Assembly: GCA_019237315.1 (NCBI GenBank)
Contig: JAFAHG010000164.1
Location: 1-37,842, forward strand
Direction of reading: 5' to 3'
Origin: Actinomycetota bacterium
Lineage (GTDB): Bacteria > Actinomycetota > Thermoleophilia > Gaiellales > Gaiellaceae
DNA length: 37,842 nucleotides
Made by a program: the position numbers and the translations under genes. The first letter of the stretch is position 1. Every line of letters starts with the position of its first letter. The notes beneath the pieces were generated by a model. It had not been told where the DNA came from. It saw nothing but the letters and a program-made list of their open reading frames with translations, and did not search any database. Positions 9,919-17,584 of the stretch are shown piece after piece.

Positions 9919-10296
9919 GTGCTCTCGGTCGAGGTCGACAACCGGAGCGGGCAGCAGGTCGACGAGGCGGCCGCCGTCGAGCTCGCGACGCGCGTCCTCC
10001 GTGCGGAGGGCGTCACAGACGGCGAGCTCGGGCTCGCGTTCGTGGCGCCGGACGAGATGCGCACCCTCAAGCGCGAGCACCTCGGCATCGACGAGGCGAC
10101 GGACGTGCTGTCGTTCCCGATCGACGGCCGTGACGAGCTGCCGCCGGGAGTGCCGCGTGCGCTCGGGGACGTCGTGCTGTGCCCGGACGTCGTCGGCGAG
10201 CAGTGGCGGGAGCCGCTCACACACGGTCTCCTCCACCTGCTCGGCTACGACCACGGCGACGAGATGCAGACGCGCGAACGGGAGCATCTCGGATGA
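9919..10296 (+). CDS. ybeY: Endoribonuclease YbeY (rRNA maturation factor)
   Basis: YbeY is a zinc metalloendoribonuclease acting in 16S rRNA 3'-end maturation and ribosome quality control. The 125-residue product ends with the zinc signature HGLLHLLGYDHGDE (three histidines) and has the upstream ATDVLSFPID and LGDVVLCPDVV segments of the family. The protein is somewhat shorter than the common 150 residues because the C-terminus stops soon after the zinc motif, which is normal for several actinobacterial members. The GTG start lies four bases after phoH. Its TGA overlaps the next gene's ATG (ATGA). Confidence 0.95.
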   Translation: MLSVEVDNRSGQQVDEAAAVELATRVLRAEGVTDGELGLAFVAPDEMRTLKREHLGIDEATDVLSFPIDGRDELPPGVPRALGDVVLCPDVVGEQWREPLTHGLLHLLGYDHGDEMQTREREHLG

Positions 10297-11009
10297 GCTC
10301 CTGGCGCTCGCGGACGATCCTCGACTCGTTCAACTACGCCTTCGAGGGGATCATCCACGCGCTCCGCACGCAGCGGAACATGCGCATCCACTTCGTCGTC
10401 GGTATCGGCGTGATCGTGCTGGCGCTCGTCGTCGCCGTCTCGAAGATCGAGTTGATCGCCCTCCTGATGTCGATCGCATTCGTGCTCGTTGCGGAGATGG
10501 TCAACACGGCGATCGAGAGTGCCATCGACGTCGCGACGACGTCCTTCGACCCCATGGCCAAGCTCGCCAAGGACGTCGCGGCGGGCGCGGTGCTGATCGC
10601 GACGCTGAACGCGATCGCCGTCGGATACCTCGTCTTCTCCCACCGGGTCGGCGCCCGCTCCGGCCGGCTGCTCGACCGGCTCCGGGACGCGCCCGCCTCG
10701 CTCACGCTGATCGCGCTGGCGCTCACCGTGGTCGGCGTCGTCGCCGCGAAGGCCTGGACGGGACGCGGCACGCCGCTGCGGGGTGGGCTGCCCTCCGGCC
10801 ACGCCGCGCTCGCGTTCGCAGCGTGGATCGCAGTCACCTACGCCGCGGGCTCGAGCCGTCGCTTCGTCGTCTCGTCGATCGCGCTCGTGATGGCGCTGCT
10901 CGTCGCGCAGACACGGGTCGAGTCGGGCGTCCATTCCGCGCTCGAGGTCTTTCTCGGCGCGCTGCTCGGCTCGCTCACCGCACTCGCCCTCTTCCAGCTC
11001 GCCGGATGA
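10293..11009 (+). CDS. Diacylglycerol/undecaprenol kinase fused to PAP2 phosphatase
   Basis: The 238-residue membrane protein joins two lipid-carrier activities. Residues 1-120 are a DgkA-type kinase: FNYAFEGIIHALRTQRNMR, three hydrophobic segments and the catalytic/Mg2+ motif AEMVNTAIESAIDVA. Residues 120-238 are a PAP2-like phosphatase with GGLPSGHAALAFAAW and RVESGVHSALEV, matching the PSGH and SR...H.D-like motifs, although the last is degenerate (SGVHSALE). Gram-positive DgkA enzymes phosphorylate undecaprenol and PAP2 enzymes dephosphorylate undecaprenyl pyrophosphate, so both serve cell-wall carrier recycling. Start ATG 10293 overlaps the ybeY stop. Separate dgkA and pap2 genes are more usual elsewhere, with dgkA between ybeY and era. 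Confidence 0.88.
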   Translation: MSSWRSRTILDSFNYAFEGIIHALRTQRNMRIHFVVGIGVIVLALVVAVSKIELIALLMSIAFVLVAEMVNTAIESAIDVATTSFDPMAKLAKDVAAGAVLIATLNAIAVGYLVFSHRVGARSGRLLDRLRDAPASLTLIALALTVVGVVAAKAWTGRGTPLRGGLPSGHAALAFAAWIAVTYAAGSSRRFVVSSIALVMALLVAQTRVESGVHSALEVFLGALLGSLTALALFQLAG

Positions 11010-11869
11010 AATCGGGATTCGTCGCCGTCGCGGGCCGCCCGAACGTCGGCAAGTCGACGCTCGTCAATGCGCTCACGGGCGAGAAGGTCGCGATCGTCTC
11101 CCGTGTCCCGCACACCACGCGTCATCGGACGCGTGGCATCTACACGACGGCCGACGCCCAGCTCGTCCTCGTCGACCTCCCCGGCTGGCAGAAGCCGATC
11201 GACGCGTTGACCGAGCGCATGCAGGAGCGCGTCGACGAGACGATGGCGGACGACCTCGACGCCGTGCTCCTCGTCGTGAACGCGCGGGAGCGGATCGGCG
11301 CAGGCGACCACTACATCGCACGACGCGTGTTCGCGCTCGGCATCCCCGTGGTGATCGTCCTCAACAAGGTCGACCGGCTGAAGGCGGGGCACATCGCGAC
11401 CCAGATGAAGGCCGCCGCGGAGCTCGGCAACTTCCACGCGCTGCATCCGGTCAGCGCGAAGACCGGCGACGGAATCGGAGAGTTGCGCGCCGACCTGATC
11501 GCTCTCCTCCCGGAAGGCCCGCAGTACTACGGCGCCGAGGAGGTCACGGATCTCCCCCTCGAGGCGCGGATCGCGGAGCTCGTGCGCGAGCAGGCGCTGC
11601 GGCTGACGAAGGAGGAGGTGCCGCACGCGCTCACGGCCGAGGTCGTGGAGATCGACGAGGGACGTGTTCACGTGCGCCTCTACACCGAGACCGAGAGCCA
11701 GAAGCAGATCCTGATCGGCAAGGGCGGCTCGATGGTGCGCGAGATCGGCCGCGGCGCGCGGCCCGGGATCGAGCAGCTGCTCGGACGGAAGATCTTCCTC
11801 GAGCTACAGGTGCGCGCCGCCCCGAAATGGCGCAGGAACGAGACGATGCTCGAGCGCCTCGGGCTGTAG
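11006..11869 (+). CDS. era: GTPase Era
   Basis: Era is an essential GTPase that binds the 3' end of 16S rRNA during 30S assembly. The 287-residue product has G1 GRPNVGKS (residues 10-17), G2 region TTRHRTRG, G3 DLPGW, G4 NKVD and the SAKTG element. The C-terminal KH domain is seen as LIGKGGSMVREIGRGAR and the C-terminal APKWRRNETMLERLGL. G3 is DLPGW where many Era proteins have DTPG. ATG at 11006 overlaps the kinase/phosphatase stop (ATGA). The phoH-ybeY-dgkA-era order is common in bacteria. The converging mtnP gene ends 132 bases downstream; I see no clear terminator there beyond two short T-runs at 11875-11900. Confidence 0.97.
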   Translation: MKSGFVAVAGRPNVGKSTLVNALTGEKVAIVSRVPHTTRHRTRGIYTTADAQLVLVDLPGWQKPIDALTERMQERVDETMADDLDAVLLVVNARERIGAGDHYIARRVFALGIPVVIVLNKVDRLKAGHIATQMKAAAELGNFHALHPVSAKTGDGIGELRADLIALLPEGPQYYGAEEVTDLPLEARIAELVREQALRLTKEEVPHALTAEVVEIDEGRVHVRLYTETESQKQILIGKGGSMVREIGRGARPGIEQLLGRKIFLELQVRAAPKWRRNETMLERLGL

Positions 11870-12001
11870 GACGCTTTTTCCCACTCTTTTTGCGAAGCCG
11901 GCACAGCGCCGTCACACCTTCCGCGCTACCGTCCGTGGTCGGGGCGGGTGGTCCCCCCGGTGGGTGGGGTACGGACCGTTGCGCGCGCGCGAGTACCTGA
12001 A

Positions 12002-12790
12002 CTACACGCGGGCGCCGCGGAGCGCCGTCGCGCACACGTCTTCGGGCTGCGGGCCGATCTTCGGGATCACAGCGAAGAGGAGCTCGCGCAGCTTCGCGTT
12101 GTTCTCCTCGAACACCTCGAGCACGGTCTCGTGCGTAACCGGGGCGGTGCCTTCGACGCCGACGTCGTGGTCGGTGACCATCGAGATGTTCGCGTAGCAG
12201 AGCTCGAGCTCGCGGGCGAGGTAGCCCTCCGGGTAGGCGGTCATGTTGATCATGTCCCAGCCCATCGCCTGGAACCACTTCGACTCGGCGCGCGTGGAGA
12301 ACCGCGGGCCCTGGATCACCACCACCGTGCCGCCGTCGTGCACCGGGATGCCGAGCTCGCGCGCGGTCGCGACGAGCAACGCGCGCAGGTCGGGGCAGTA
12401 CGGATCCGCCGCGGACACGTGCGTCGTCTCGGGGCCCGTGTAGAAGGTGTCGCCGCGGCCCCACGTGCGGTCGACGAACTGGTCGCACACGACGAACGCA
12501 CCGAGCTCGAGCTCGGGACGCAGCGCCCCCGACGCGCAGGGACCGATCAGTCTGCGCACGCCGAGCTCGCGCATCGCCCAGACGTTCGCGCGGTAGGGGA
12601 TCTGCGCCGGCGGAAGCTCGTGCGCGCGGCCGTGCCGCGGCAGGAACGCGACGCGACGCCCGCCGACCTCCCCGATTACGAACGGCGCCGACGGCTTCCC
12701 GTACGGCGTGTCGACCTCCACCTCGTCGACGACGTCGACGAACGAGTAGAACCCGGATCCTCCGAAGACCCCGACCTCGGCGTCGGCCAC
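12002..12790 (-). CDS. mtnP: S-methyl-5'-thioadenosine phosphorylase (MTAP/PNP family)
   Basis: The enzyme splits 5'-methylthioadenosine with phosphate to adenine and methylthioribose-1-phosphate in the methionine salvage route. The 262-residue protein begins VGVFGGSGFYSF, the family's phosphate-loop start, followed by LPRHGRAHELPPAQIPYRAN, VVVIQGPRFSTRAES and the active-site stretch MINMTAYPEGYLARE, and then MVTDHDVG. The MTAYPE pattern favours MTAP over purine nucleoside phosphorylase, but methylthioinosine or inosine preference cannot be excluded. The GTG start is directly adjacent to the TAA stop of the upstream lipoprotein gene (zero spacing), so the two are cotranscribed leftward. It converges with era. 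Confidence 0.9.
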   Translation of the reverse strand: MADAEVGVFGGSGFYSFVDVVDEVEVDTPYGKPSAPFVIGEVGGRRVAFLPRHGRAHELPPAQIPYRANVWAMRELGVRRLIGPCASGALRPELELGAFVVCDQFVDRTWGRGDTFYTGPETTHVSAADPYCPDLRALLVATARELGIPVHDGGTVVVIQGPRFSTRAESKWFQAMGWDMINMTAYPEGYLARELELCYANISMVTDHDVGVEGTAPVTHETVLEVFEENNAKLRELLFAVIPKIGPQPEDVCATALRGARV

Positions 12791-13261
12791 TTAGGGCGCC
12801 ACGATCGCGAAGCCGGCCTTCTCGATCGCCTGCGACGCGTTGCGAATCTCGATCAGCCCGTGCAGCTTGAAGATGCCGGCGAGCGCCTGCGTCCCGCCGC
12901 CGTTCTTCACCGACGAGATGATGCCGTTGAGCTCGTTCGCGTAGTCCCGCACGCCGGTCATCAGGGCCTGGTGCTCGGCCGCGACCTTGGACGGCGGCGT
13001 GATCTGCGCGAGCTTCGCTGCGGCGTTCCGGAGCAGCAACTGGACGTGCTGGAGGTTGTGCACGATGGCCGGGGACGACGCGCCGATGTTCTTGTTGCCC
13101 GCGGCCTCGATCGCCGCGCCGAGCCGCGCGCCGAGCGCCTGCATCTGTGTCTCGTAATTCGAGAACGACTGTTGGGAGCCGCCGCTCGAGCCGCCGCCGC
13201 CGCAGCCGGCCGCGCCGACCGCGAGTGCGCAGGTGAGGAGAAGCAACAGGATCGGGCGCAT
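12791..13261 (-). CDS. Predicted lipoprotein of unknown function
   Basis: The 156-residue product begins MRPILLLLLTCALAVGAAGC, a short signal peptide ending in a lipobox-like GAAGC, followed by a Gly/Ser-rich linker, so it is probably a lipid-anchored protein on the outer face of the membrane. The rest is helical and low in aromatic residues (NYETQMQALGARLGAAIEA, LQHVQLLLRNAAAKLAQI), with a TPPSKVAAEHQALM segment resembling small actinobacterial lipoproteins of unknown role. The start is chosen at 13261 because the signal peptide begins there and a TATCCT box lies nine bases upstream; the frame is open further up into the deoC gene but those residues are shadow. It directly precedes mtnP in one transcription unit. 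Confidence 0.75.
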   Translation of the reverse strand: MRPILLLLLTCALAVGAAGCGGGGSSGGSQQSFSNYETQMQALGARLGAAIEAAGNKNIGASSPAIVHNLQHVQLLLRNAAAKLAQITPPSKVAAEHQALMTGVRDYANELNGIISSVKNGGGTQALAGIFKLHGLIEIRNASQAIEKAGFAIVAP

Positions 13262-13270
13262 CGCGGCGCC

Positions 13271-13276
13271 AGGATA
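13271..13276 (-). promoter_or_regulatory. Predicted -10 box (TATCCT) of the lipoprotein-mtnP unit
   Basis: Read leftward, TATCCT ends nine bases before the lipoprotein ATG at 13261. It is back to back with the deoC box at 13292, so two divergent near-leaderless promoters share only about 43 bases. Confidence 0.45.
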
Positions 13277-13291
13277 GCGGCGCCCCGGCGC

Positions 13292-13297
13292 TACACT
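13292..13297 (+). promoter_or_regulatory. Predicted -10 box (TACACT) of the deoC operon, leaderless start
   Basis: TACACT ends seven bases before the deoC ATG at 13305, the same spacing as at hrcA and phoH. No Shine-Dalgarno sequence is present. Confidence 0.5.
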
Positions 13298-13304
13298 CGC
13301 GCCC

Positions 13305-14243
13305 ATGGCGCAGGCGCCCGCTCTGCCCGCGGGGTTCGAGCTGCCGCTCAAGCAGCGCCTTCCCCGCATCGGGTCGATCGACCAGGTCGCCGTCGAGGCG
13401 CGTGCCGGCGAGCTCGCGAAGCGCAGCATCAAGCGAGACGCGAAGCTCTGGGCGCTCGAGCTCGCCATCCGCTGCTGCGACCTGACGACGCTCGAGGGCC
13501 AGGATACGCCTGGAAAGGTCGCCGCCCTCTGCTCGAAGGCGATCCGCCCCGACCCCTCCGACGCGAGCGTCCCGTCGGTCGCCGCCGTGTGCGTCTATCC
13601 GAACCTCGTCCCCGTCGCGAAGGAGCGGCTCGCGGGAAGCGGCGTCAAGGTCGCCTCCGTTGCGACTGCGTTCCCGTCCGGGCAGAGCCCGCTCGACGTG
13701 AAGCTCCGCGACGTCGAGGACGCCGTCGCATTCGGCGCGGACGAAATCGACATGGTGATCGACCGCGGCGCGTTCCTGTCCGGCCGCTACGCGCACGTCT
13801 ACGACGAGATCTGCCGCGTCAAGGAGAGCTGCGGCGACGCGCACCTCAAGGTGATCCTCGAGGTTGCGGAGCTCGGCACCTACGACAACGTGCGCCGCGC
13901 GTCGCTGCTCGCGATGGCGGCGGGCGCAGACTTCATCAAGACGTCGACCGGCAAGCTCCCGGGCGCGGCGACGCTGCCCGTGCACCTCGTGATGCTCGAG
14001 GCGATTCGCGACGTGTACGAGGAGACGGGCCGCCGCGTCGGCATGAAGCCCGCGGGCGGGATCCGCACGTCGAAGAACGCGATCCAGTACCTCGTCCAGG
14101 TGCACGAGACCCTCGGCCCCGACTGGCTGACGCCCGACCTCTACCGCATCGGCGCGTCGTCGCTCGTCAACGACATCCTGATGCAGATCCGCAAGGAGAA
14201 GACCGGCGCCTACCAGTCGAAGGAGTACTTCACCAATGACTGA
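13305..14243 (+). CDS. deoC: Deoxyribose-phosphate aldolase (DeoC)
   Basis: DeoC cleaves 2-deoxyribose-5-phosphate to glyceraldehyde-3-phosphate and acetaldehyde. The 312-residue TIM barrel is longer than the E. coli form (about 260) but carries the key motifs: CDLTTLEG near the N-terminus, VCVYPNLVPVAKERL, VASVATAFPSGQSPLDVK, DEIDMVIDRGAFL, LKVILEVAELG, the Schiff-base lysine K212 in DFIKTSTGK, and GMKPAGGIRTSKNAIQYL. The extra N-terminal 45 residues precede the barrel. It is first in an operon with two aldehyde dehydrogenase genes; its stop overlaps the next ATG by eight bases, which suggests acetaldehyde is passed to the dehydrogenase. Confidence 0.95.
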   Translation: MAQAPALPAGFELPLKQRLPRIGSIDQVAVEARAGELAKRSIKRDAKLWALELAIRCCDLTTLEGQDTPGKVAALCSKAIRPDPSDASVPSVAAVCVYPNLVPVAKERLAGSGVKVASVATAFPSGQSPLDVKLRDVEDAVAFGADEIDMVIDRGAFLSGRYAHVYDEICRVKESCGDAHLKVILEVAELGTYDNVRRASLLAMAAGADFIKTSTGKLPGAATLPVHLVMLEAIRDVYEETGRRVGMKPAGGIRTSKNAIQYLVQVHETLGPDWLTPDLYRIGASSLVNDILMQIRKEKTGAYQSKEYFTND

Positions 14244-15708
14244 GGTGGCGAAGCGCGGCGGTGCGCCGGTCCCCGCTGACTGGACGTACGCGCCGGCCCC
14301 TGAGTCGCGCGACGTCGTGTCGCTCCGCGAGCGCTACGGACTGTTCGTCGGCGGCGAGTGGCTCGAGCCCGCCGACACCTACACGACGTTCTCGCCTGCG
14401 ACCGAGGAAGCGCTCGCGCAAGTAGGCCAGGCGAGCCCCGCGGACGTGACGAACGCCGTCGGCGCCGCGCGCGAGGCGTTCGCGGTCTGGTCGTCTCTTC
14501 CCGGCAGCGAGCGCGCGAAGTACCTCTTCCGCATCGCGCGCATCCTGCAGGAGCGCTCGCGCGAGTTCGCGGTGCTCGAGTCGCTGAACGGCGGCAAGCC
14601 GATCAAGGAGTCGCGCGACGTCGACCTGCCGCTCGCTGCCGCGCACTTCTTCTACTACGCCGGTTGGGCCGACAAGCTCGAGTATGCGTTCCCGAACCGC
14701 ACGCCAAGGCCGCTCGGCGTCGCGGGACAGATCATCCCGTGGAACTTCCCGCTTCTCATGCTCGCGTGGAAGATCGCGCCCGCGCTCGCAGCGGGGAACA
14801 CGGTCGTGCTGAAGCCGGCCGAGACGACGCCGCTCACCGCGCTCCTCTTCTGCGACGTGGTCCGCCAGGCCGAGCTTCCCGCGGGCGTCGTGAACATCGT
14901 CACCGGTGACGGCGCAACGGGCGCCGCGCTCGTCGACGCCCACGTCGACAAGATCGCGTTCACCGGCTCGACCGAGGTGGGGAAGGCGATCCAGCGGCGG
15001 CTCGCCGGAACGGACAAGAAGGTCACGCTCGAGCTCGGCGGCAAGGCGGCGAACATCGTCTTCGACGACGCGGCGGTCGACCAGGCCGTCGAGGGAATCG
15101 TCAACGGCATCTACTTCAACCAGGGCCATGTGTGCTGCGCAGGCTCGCGCCTTTTCGTGCAGGAGTCGATCGCGGACACCGTCGTCGAGAAGTTGAAGCG
15201 ACGCATGGCGACGCTGCGCGTGGGCGATCCGCTCGACAAGAACACCGACGTCGGCGCCATCAACTCGCGCGCGCAGCTCGAGAAGATCCAGGAGCTCGTC
15301 GCCGCCGGGCGTGACGAGGGCGCGGAGATCTACCAGCCGCCCTGTCAGCTTCCGGAGAAGGGCTACTGGTTCGCGCCGACCGTGTTCACGAACGTCGCGC
15401 AGAGCTACCGCATCGCGCAGGAGGAGATCTTCGGCCCGGTGCTCAGCGTGCTGACGTTCCGCACGCCCGACGAGGCGGTCGAGAAGGCGAACAACACGCC
15501 CTACGGCCTCTCCGCCGGCGTATGGACGGAGAAGGGCTCGCGCATCCTCTGGATGGCCGAGCGGCTGCGCGCCGGCGTCGTCTGGGCGAACACGTACAAC
15601 CGCTTCGACCCGACGAGCCCGTTCGGCGGCTTCAAGGAATCGGGCTTCGGGCGCGAGGGCGGGCTGCACGGACTCGCGCCCTACCTCGACGGGGTGACCC
15701 ATGCCTGA
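14236..15708 (+). CDS. NAD(P)-dependent aldehyde dehydrogenase
   Basis: This is a full-length (490 residues) member of the aldehyde dehydrogenase superfamily. The cofactor domain has IIPWNFPLLMLAWKIAPALA, NTVVLKPAETTPLTA and FTGSTEVGKAI; the catalytic glutamate is E266 in LELGGKAANIVF and the catalytic cysteine is C300 in NQGHVCCAGSR, both intact. EEIFGPVLSVLTF and the C-terminal NRFDPTSPFGGFKESGFGRE are also typical. Given its overlap with deoC, acetaldehyde is the likeliest substrate, giving acetate plus NAD(P)H, but sequence alone does not fix specificity. It overlaps the following half-length homologue by eight bases. Confidence 0.93.
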   Translation: MTEVAKRGGAPVPADWTYAPAPESRDVVSLRERYGLFVGGEWLEPADTYTTFSPATEEALAQVGQASPADVTNAVGAAREAFAVWSSLPGSERAKYLFRIARILQERSREFAVLESLNGGKPIKESRDVDLPLAAAHFFYYAGWADKLEYAFPNRTPRPLGVAGQIIPWNFPLLMLAWKIAPALAAGNTVVLKPAETTPLTALLFCDVVRQAELPAGVVNIVTGDGATGAALVDAHVDKIAFTGSTEVGKAIQRRLAGTDKKVTLELGGKAANIVFDDAAVDQAVEGIVNGIYFNQGHVCCAGSRLFVQESIADTVVEKLKRRMATLRVGDPLDKNTDVGAINSRAQLEKIQELVAAGRDEGAEIYQPPCQLPEKGYWFAPTVFTNVAQSYRIAQEEIFGPVLSVLTFRTPDEAVEKANNTPYGLSAGVWTEKGSRILWMAERLRAGVVWANTYNRFDPTSPFGGFKESGFGREGGLHGLAPYLDGVTHA

Positions 15709-16501
15709 CCGCCTGCCGGTCAAGAAGACCTACAAGCTGTTCATCGGCGGCGCGTTCCCGCGCAGCGAGAGCGGCCGCACGTACGAAGCACAGGGTCAGA
15801 ACGTCGCACGCGCGTCGCGCAAGGATGTCCGCGACGCCGTCGTCGCCGCGCGTGCGGCACAGCCGAACTGGGGAGGAGTGACCGCGTACAACCGCGGCCA
15901 GGTCCTCTACCGGATCGCCGAGATGATGGAGGCGCGCTCCGCCGAGTTCGCGGAGCTCGCGACCGGACGGGACGAGGTCGAGCGCGCGGTCGACCGCTGG
16001 GTCTGGTACGCGGGCTTCGCCGACAAGCTCGCGCAGGTGCTCGGCTCGTCGAACCCCGTCGCCGGCCCGTACTTCAACTTCACCGTGCCCGAGCCGACCG
16101 GCGTCGTCGGCGTCGTCGCGCCCGACGAGCCGCCGCTCCTCGGTCTCGTCTCCCGCGTCGCCCCCGCGCTCGTCGGCGGCAACGCGGTCGTCGCGCTCGC
16201 GTCGGAGACGAGCCCGCTCGCCGCGGTCGAGCTCGCCGAGGCCCTCGCGACGAGCGATGTCCCCGCGGGCGCCGTCAACATCCTCACCGGCCGCCACGCC
16301 GAGCTTGCCCCGTGGCTCGCGTCGCACATGGACGTGAACGCGATCGACGTCACCGGCGCCGACGGCCTGCGCGCCGACCTCGAGCGCGCCGCGGCGGAGA
16401 ACGTGAAACGCGTCGTCGCCGGCGACCCGGACGCGCAGAGTCTCTACGACATCTCGGCCTTCCTCGAGCTGAAAACCGTCTGGCACCCCATCGGGGTGTA
16501 G
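15701..16501 (+). CDS. Half-length aldehyde dehydrogenase homologue, no catalytic domain
   Basis: The 266-residue product matches only the N-terminal, cofactor-binding half of aldehyde dehydrogenases: KLFIGGAFPRSESGRTYEA, ASRKDVRDAVVAARAAQ, WVWYAGFADKLAQVLG, VPEPTGVVGVVAPDEPPLL and VPAGAVNILTG. It stops before the place of the catalytic glutamate and cysteine, ending in a clean tail KTVWHPIGV. The expected IxPWNFP motif is VAPDEPP and the lysine of KPAE is replaced (VALASETSPLA), so NAD binding is doubtful. The clean ends, good codon usage and operon position argue against a recent pseudogene; it may be a non-catalytic partner subunit of the upstream enzyme. Start is ATG overlapping the upstream gene. 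Confidence 0.8.
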   Translation: MPDRLPVKKTYKLFIGGAFPRSESGRTYEAQGQNVARASRKDVRDAVVAARAAQPNWGGVTAYNRGQVLYRIAEMMEARSAEFAELATGRDEVERAVDRWVWYAGFADKLAQVLGSSNPVAGPYFNFTVPEPTGVVGVVAPDEPPLLGLVSRVAPALVGGNAVVALASETSPLAAVELAEALATSDVPAGAVNILTGRHAELAPWLASHMDVNAIDVTGADGLRADLERAAAENVKRVVAGDPDAQSLYDISAFLELKTVWHPIGV

Positions 16502-16502
16502 T

Positions 16503-16508
16503 TACAGT
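16503..16508 (+). promoter_or_regulatory. Possible -10 box (TACAGT) of the TrpC-like gene
   Basis: TACAGT ends eleven bases before the GTG at 16520, giving a leader of about four bases. The 18-base gap after the half-dehydrogenase also allows read-through. Confidence 0.3.
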
Positions 16509-16519
16509 TCGGCAGACCG

Positions 16520-17056
16520 GTGCCCGACTCACGCCGCCTGAGCCAGCGCCTCGCCGAAGGCGACGGGATCGCGATCATCGCGCGCGTCCAGGACGCCGAC
16601 GCAGCCCGCACGGCGGAGGCGCAGGGCGCGAAGGCGATCGCCGTCGAGCGCGCGATCGAAGGGATCAGGACGGCGACGTCGCTGCCGCTCCTCTGGACCG
16701 GAGCGAGCCCCGCGGTCGACGCCGACGCGCAGACGATCCGCCCCGACGACGACCATCCGGAGGCGCTCGAGCCGGTCGTCGACGTCCGCGACGAGGACGA
16801 GCTCGAGCAGGCACTCGAGCAGCTCGACCCGGAGATCTTCCTGCTCTCGGCGCGCGACACGGACGACGACGAGGACCCGCTCGAGGCCGTGCTCGAGCTC
16901 TTGCCGGACGTGCCGGCCGGGAAGCTCGCGATCGCGGAGCTCGACCTCGCGAGCCGCGACGAGGTGCTCGCCCTCGAGCGGGCCGGGGTCGACGCCGTCC
17001 TCGTCCAAGGCGCCCGCGTGGCGGAGCTCGTCGGGGCGCGCCCGCCCGACGTCTGA
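16520..17056 (+). CDS. Degenerate TrpC-like (IGPS-like) barrel protein
   Basis: The 178-residue protein resembles indole-3-glycerol phosphate synthase in pattern but is much shorter (usual about 260). Visible echoes are IIARVQDADAARTAEAQGAK near the N-terminus, LEPVVDVRDEDELEQALEQL at the place of TrpC's 'lvEvHdeeEle.Al', and the end LAIAELDLASRDEVLALERA followed by GVDAVLVQGARVAELV, like TrpC's 'ae(s)GI....dv..l..aGadavLvGe.l'. The catalytic lysine and the phosphate-binding NNRdL segment are absent (FLLSARDTDDDE instead). It is probably not an active IGPS. Acidic stretches (DTDDDEDPLEAV) are notable. A strong hairpin follows, so it ends the deoC-side unit. Function is unknown. Confidence 0.6.
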   Translation: MPDSRRLSQRLAEGDGIAIIARVQDADAARTAEAQGAKAIAVERAIEGIRTATSLPLLWTGASPAVDADAQTIRPDDDHPEALEPVVDVRDEDELEQALEQLDPEIFLLSARDTDDDEDPLEAVLELLPDVPAGKLAIAELDLASRDEVLALERAGVDAVLVQGARVAELVGARPPDV

Positions 17057-17101
17057 AATCCGACCGCGGGCGGCGGCCGTAGAACGAGCGGGAGGGAGAA
17101 A

Positions 17102-17136
17102 GAGAAGCGCCCCTTGCCGCAGAAGGGGCGCTTCTC
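17102..17136. terminator. Strong bidirectional hairpin terminator
   Basis: GAGAAGCGCCCCTT pairs perfectly over 14 bases with its complement at 17123-17136 around a seven-base loop. It ends the TrpC-like gene and, read from the other side, the leftward DUF6457 gene. There is no T-tract. The remaining 116 bases to 17252 show nothing further. Confidence 0.8.
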
Positions 17137-17252
17137 GAGTCCCAAGTGTCCGCGTTGCCCGTGTGGGAACCGGCGGCCGAAACGTATGAGTCCGGTCTGA
17201 GCGTCGGCCGGCGAGTGCAACGAGCGGCATTCGCTCCTTCAGCCAGTCGAAG

Positions 17253-17501
17253 TCACTCGTTCGATGAAGTGTGGCCCGCCGCCCGGAGGAGCTCGTCGAG
17301 CGGTGCGCCGCTCCGGCCGCGAACGAGGCCGAGCAGGTAGCACGTGAGCGGCGCGTTCGTCCGCGCGCCGCTCTCGTGGGCCGCGACACCGGCGAGGGCG
17401 AGAAGCGCCTCGATCTCCGGCGGCGTCAGCTCGAGGTCGCCGCGTGGCAGTCCGGTTTCCTCGCTCAGGCGAGCGGCGACGTCTTGCAACCAGGCGTGCA
17501 T
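17253..17501 (-). CDS. DUF6457-type small protein
   Basis: The 82-residue product begins MHAWLQDVAARLSEETGLPR and continues with LTPPEIEALLALAGVAAHES and TNAPLTCYLLGLVRGR. This helical pattern is what I recall as DUF6457, a family of short actinobacterial proteins of unknown function that often sit beside molybdenum-cofactor or transporter genes; the family name is from memory. The start at 17501 is fixed by a good Shine-Dalgarno sequence (GGAGAAGAAGGAA) directly before the ATG; the frame continues upstream without family similarity. The gene diverges from the satP-family gene across 83 bases. Fragments of a second, diverged copy lie at 18650-18844. Confidence 0.75.
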   Translation of the reverse strand: MHAWLQDVAARLSEETGLPRGDLELTPPEIEALLALAGVAAHESGARTNAPLTCYLLGLVRGRSGAPLDELLRAAGHTSSNE

Positions 17502-17584
17502 TTCCTTCTTCTCCCCGTTAGCAGAACGTTTTACAGAACGGAAATCGGGCAAAGTGAATCGTAGTACGACGTAAGGGGGTTGGA
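17502..17584. promoter_or_regulatory. Divergent promoter region between DUF6457 and satP genes
   Basis: This 83-base, AT-richer gap holds both promoters. Leftward, TTCACT and TGTAAA with 17-base spacing are plausible -35/-10 elements. Rightward, AAGGGGG (17573-17579) is a Shine-Dalgarno site before the satP ATG. Two copies of CAGAACG (17522-17528, 17534-17540) repeat at a 12-base interval and could be an operator. All assignments are by eye. Confidence 0.35.

Noticed and set aside
17057-17200. Small zinc-ribbon protein with CPRCPCGNRRPKR
   Set aside because: The frame has no usable start codon and runs through the terminator hairpin; the cysteines are probably chance.
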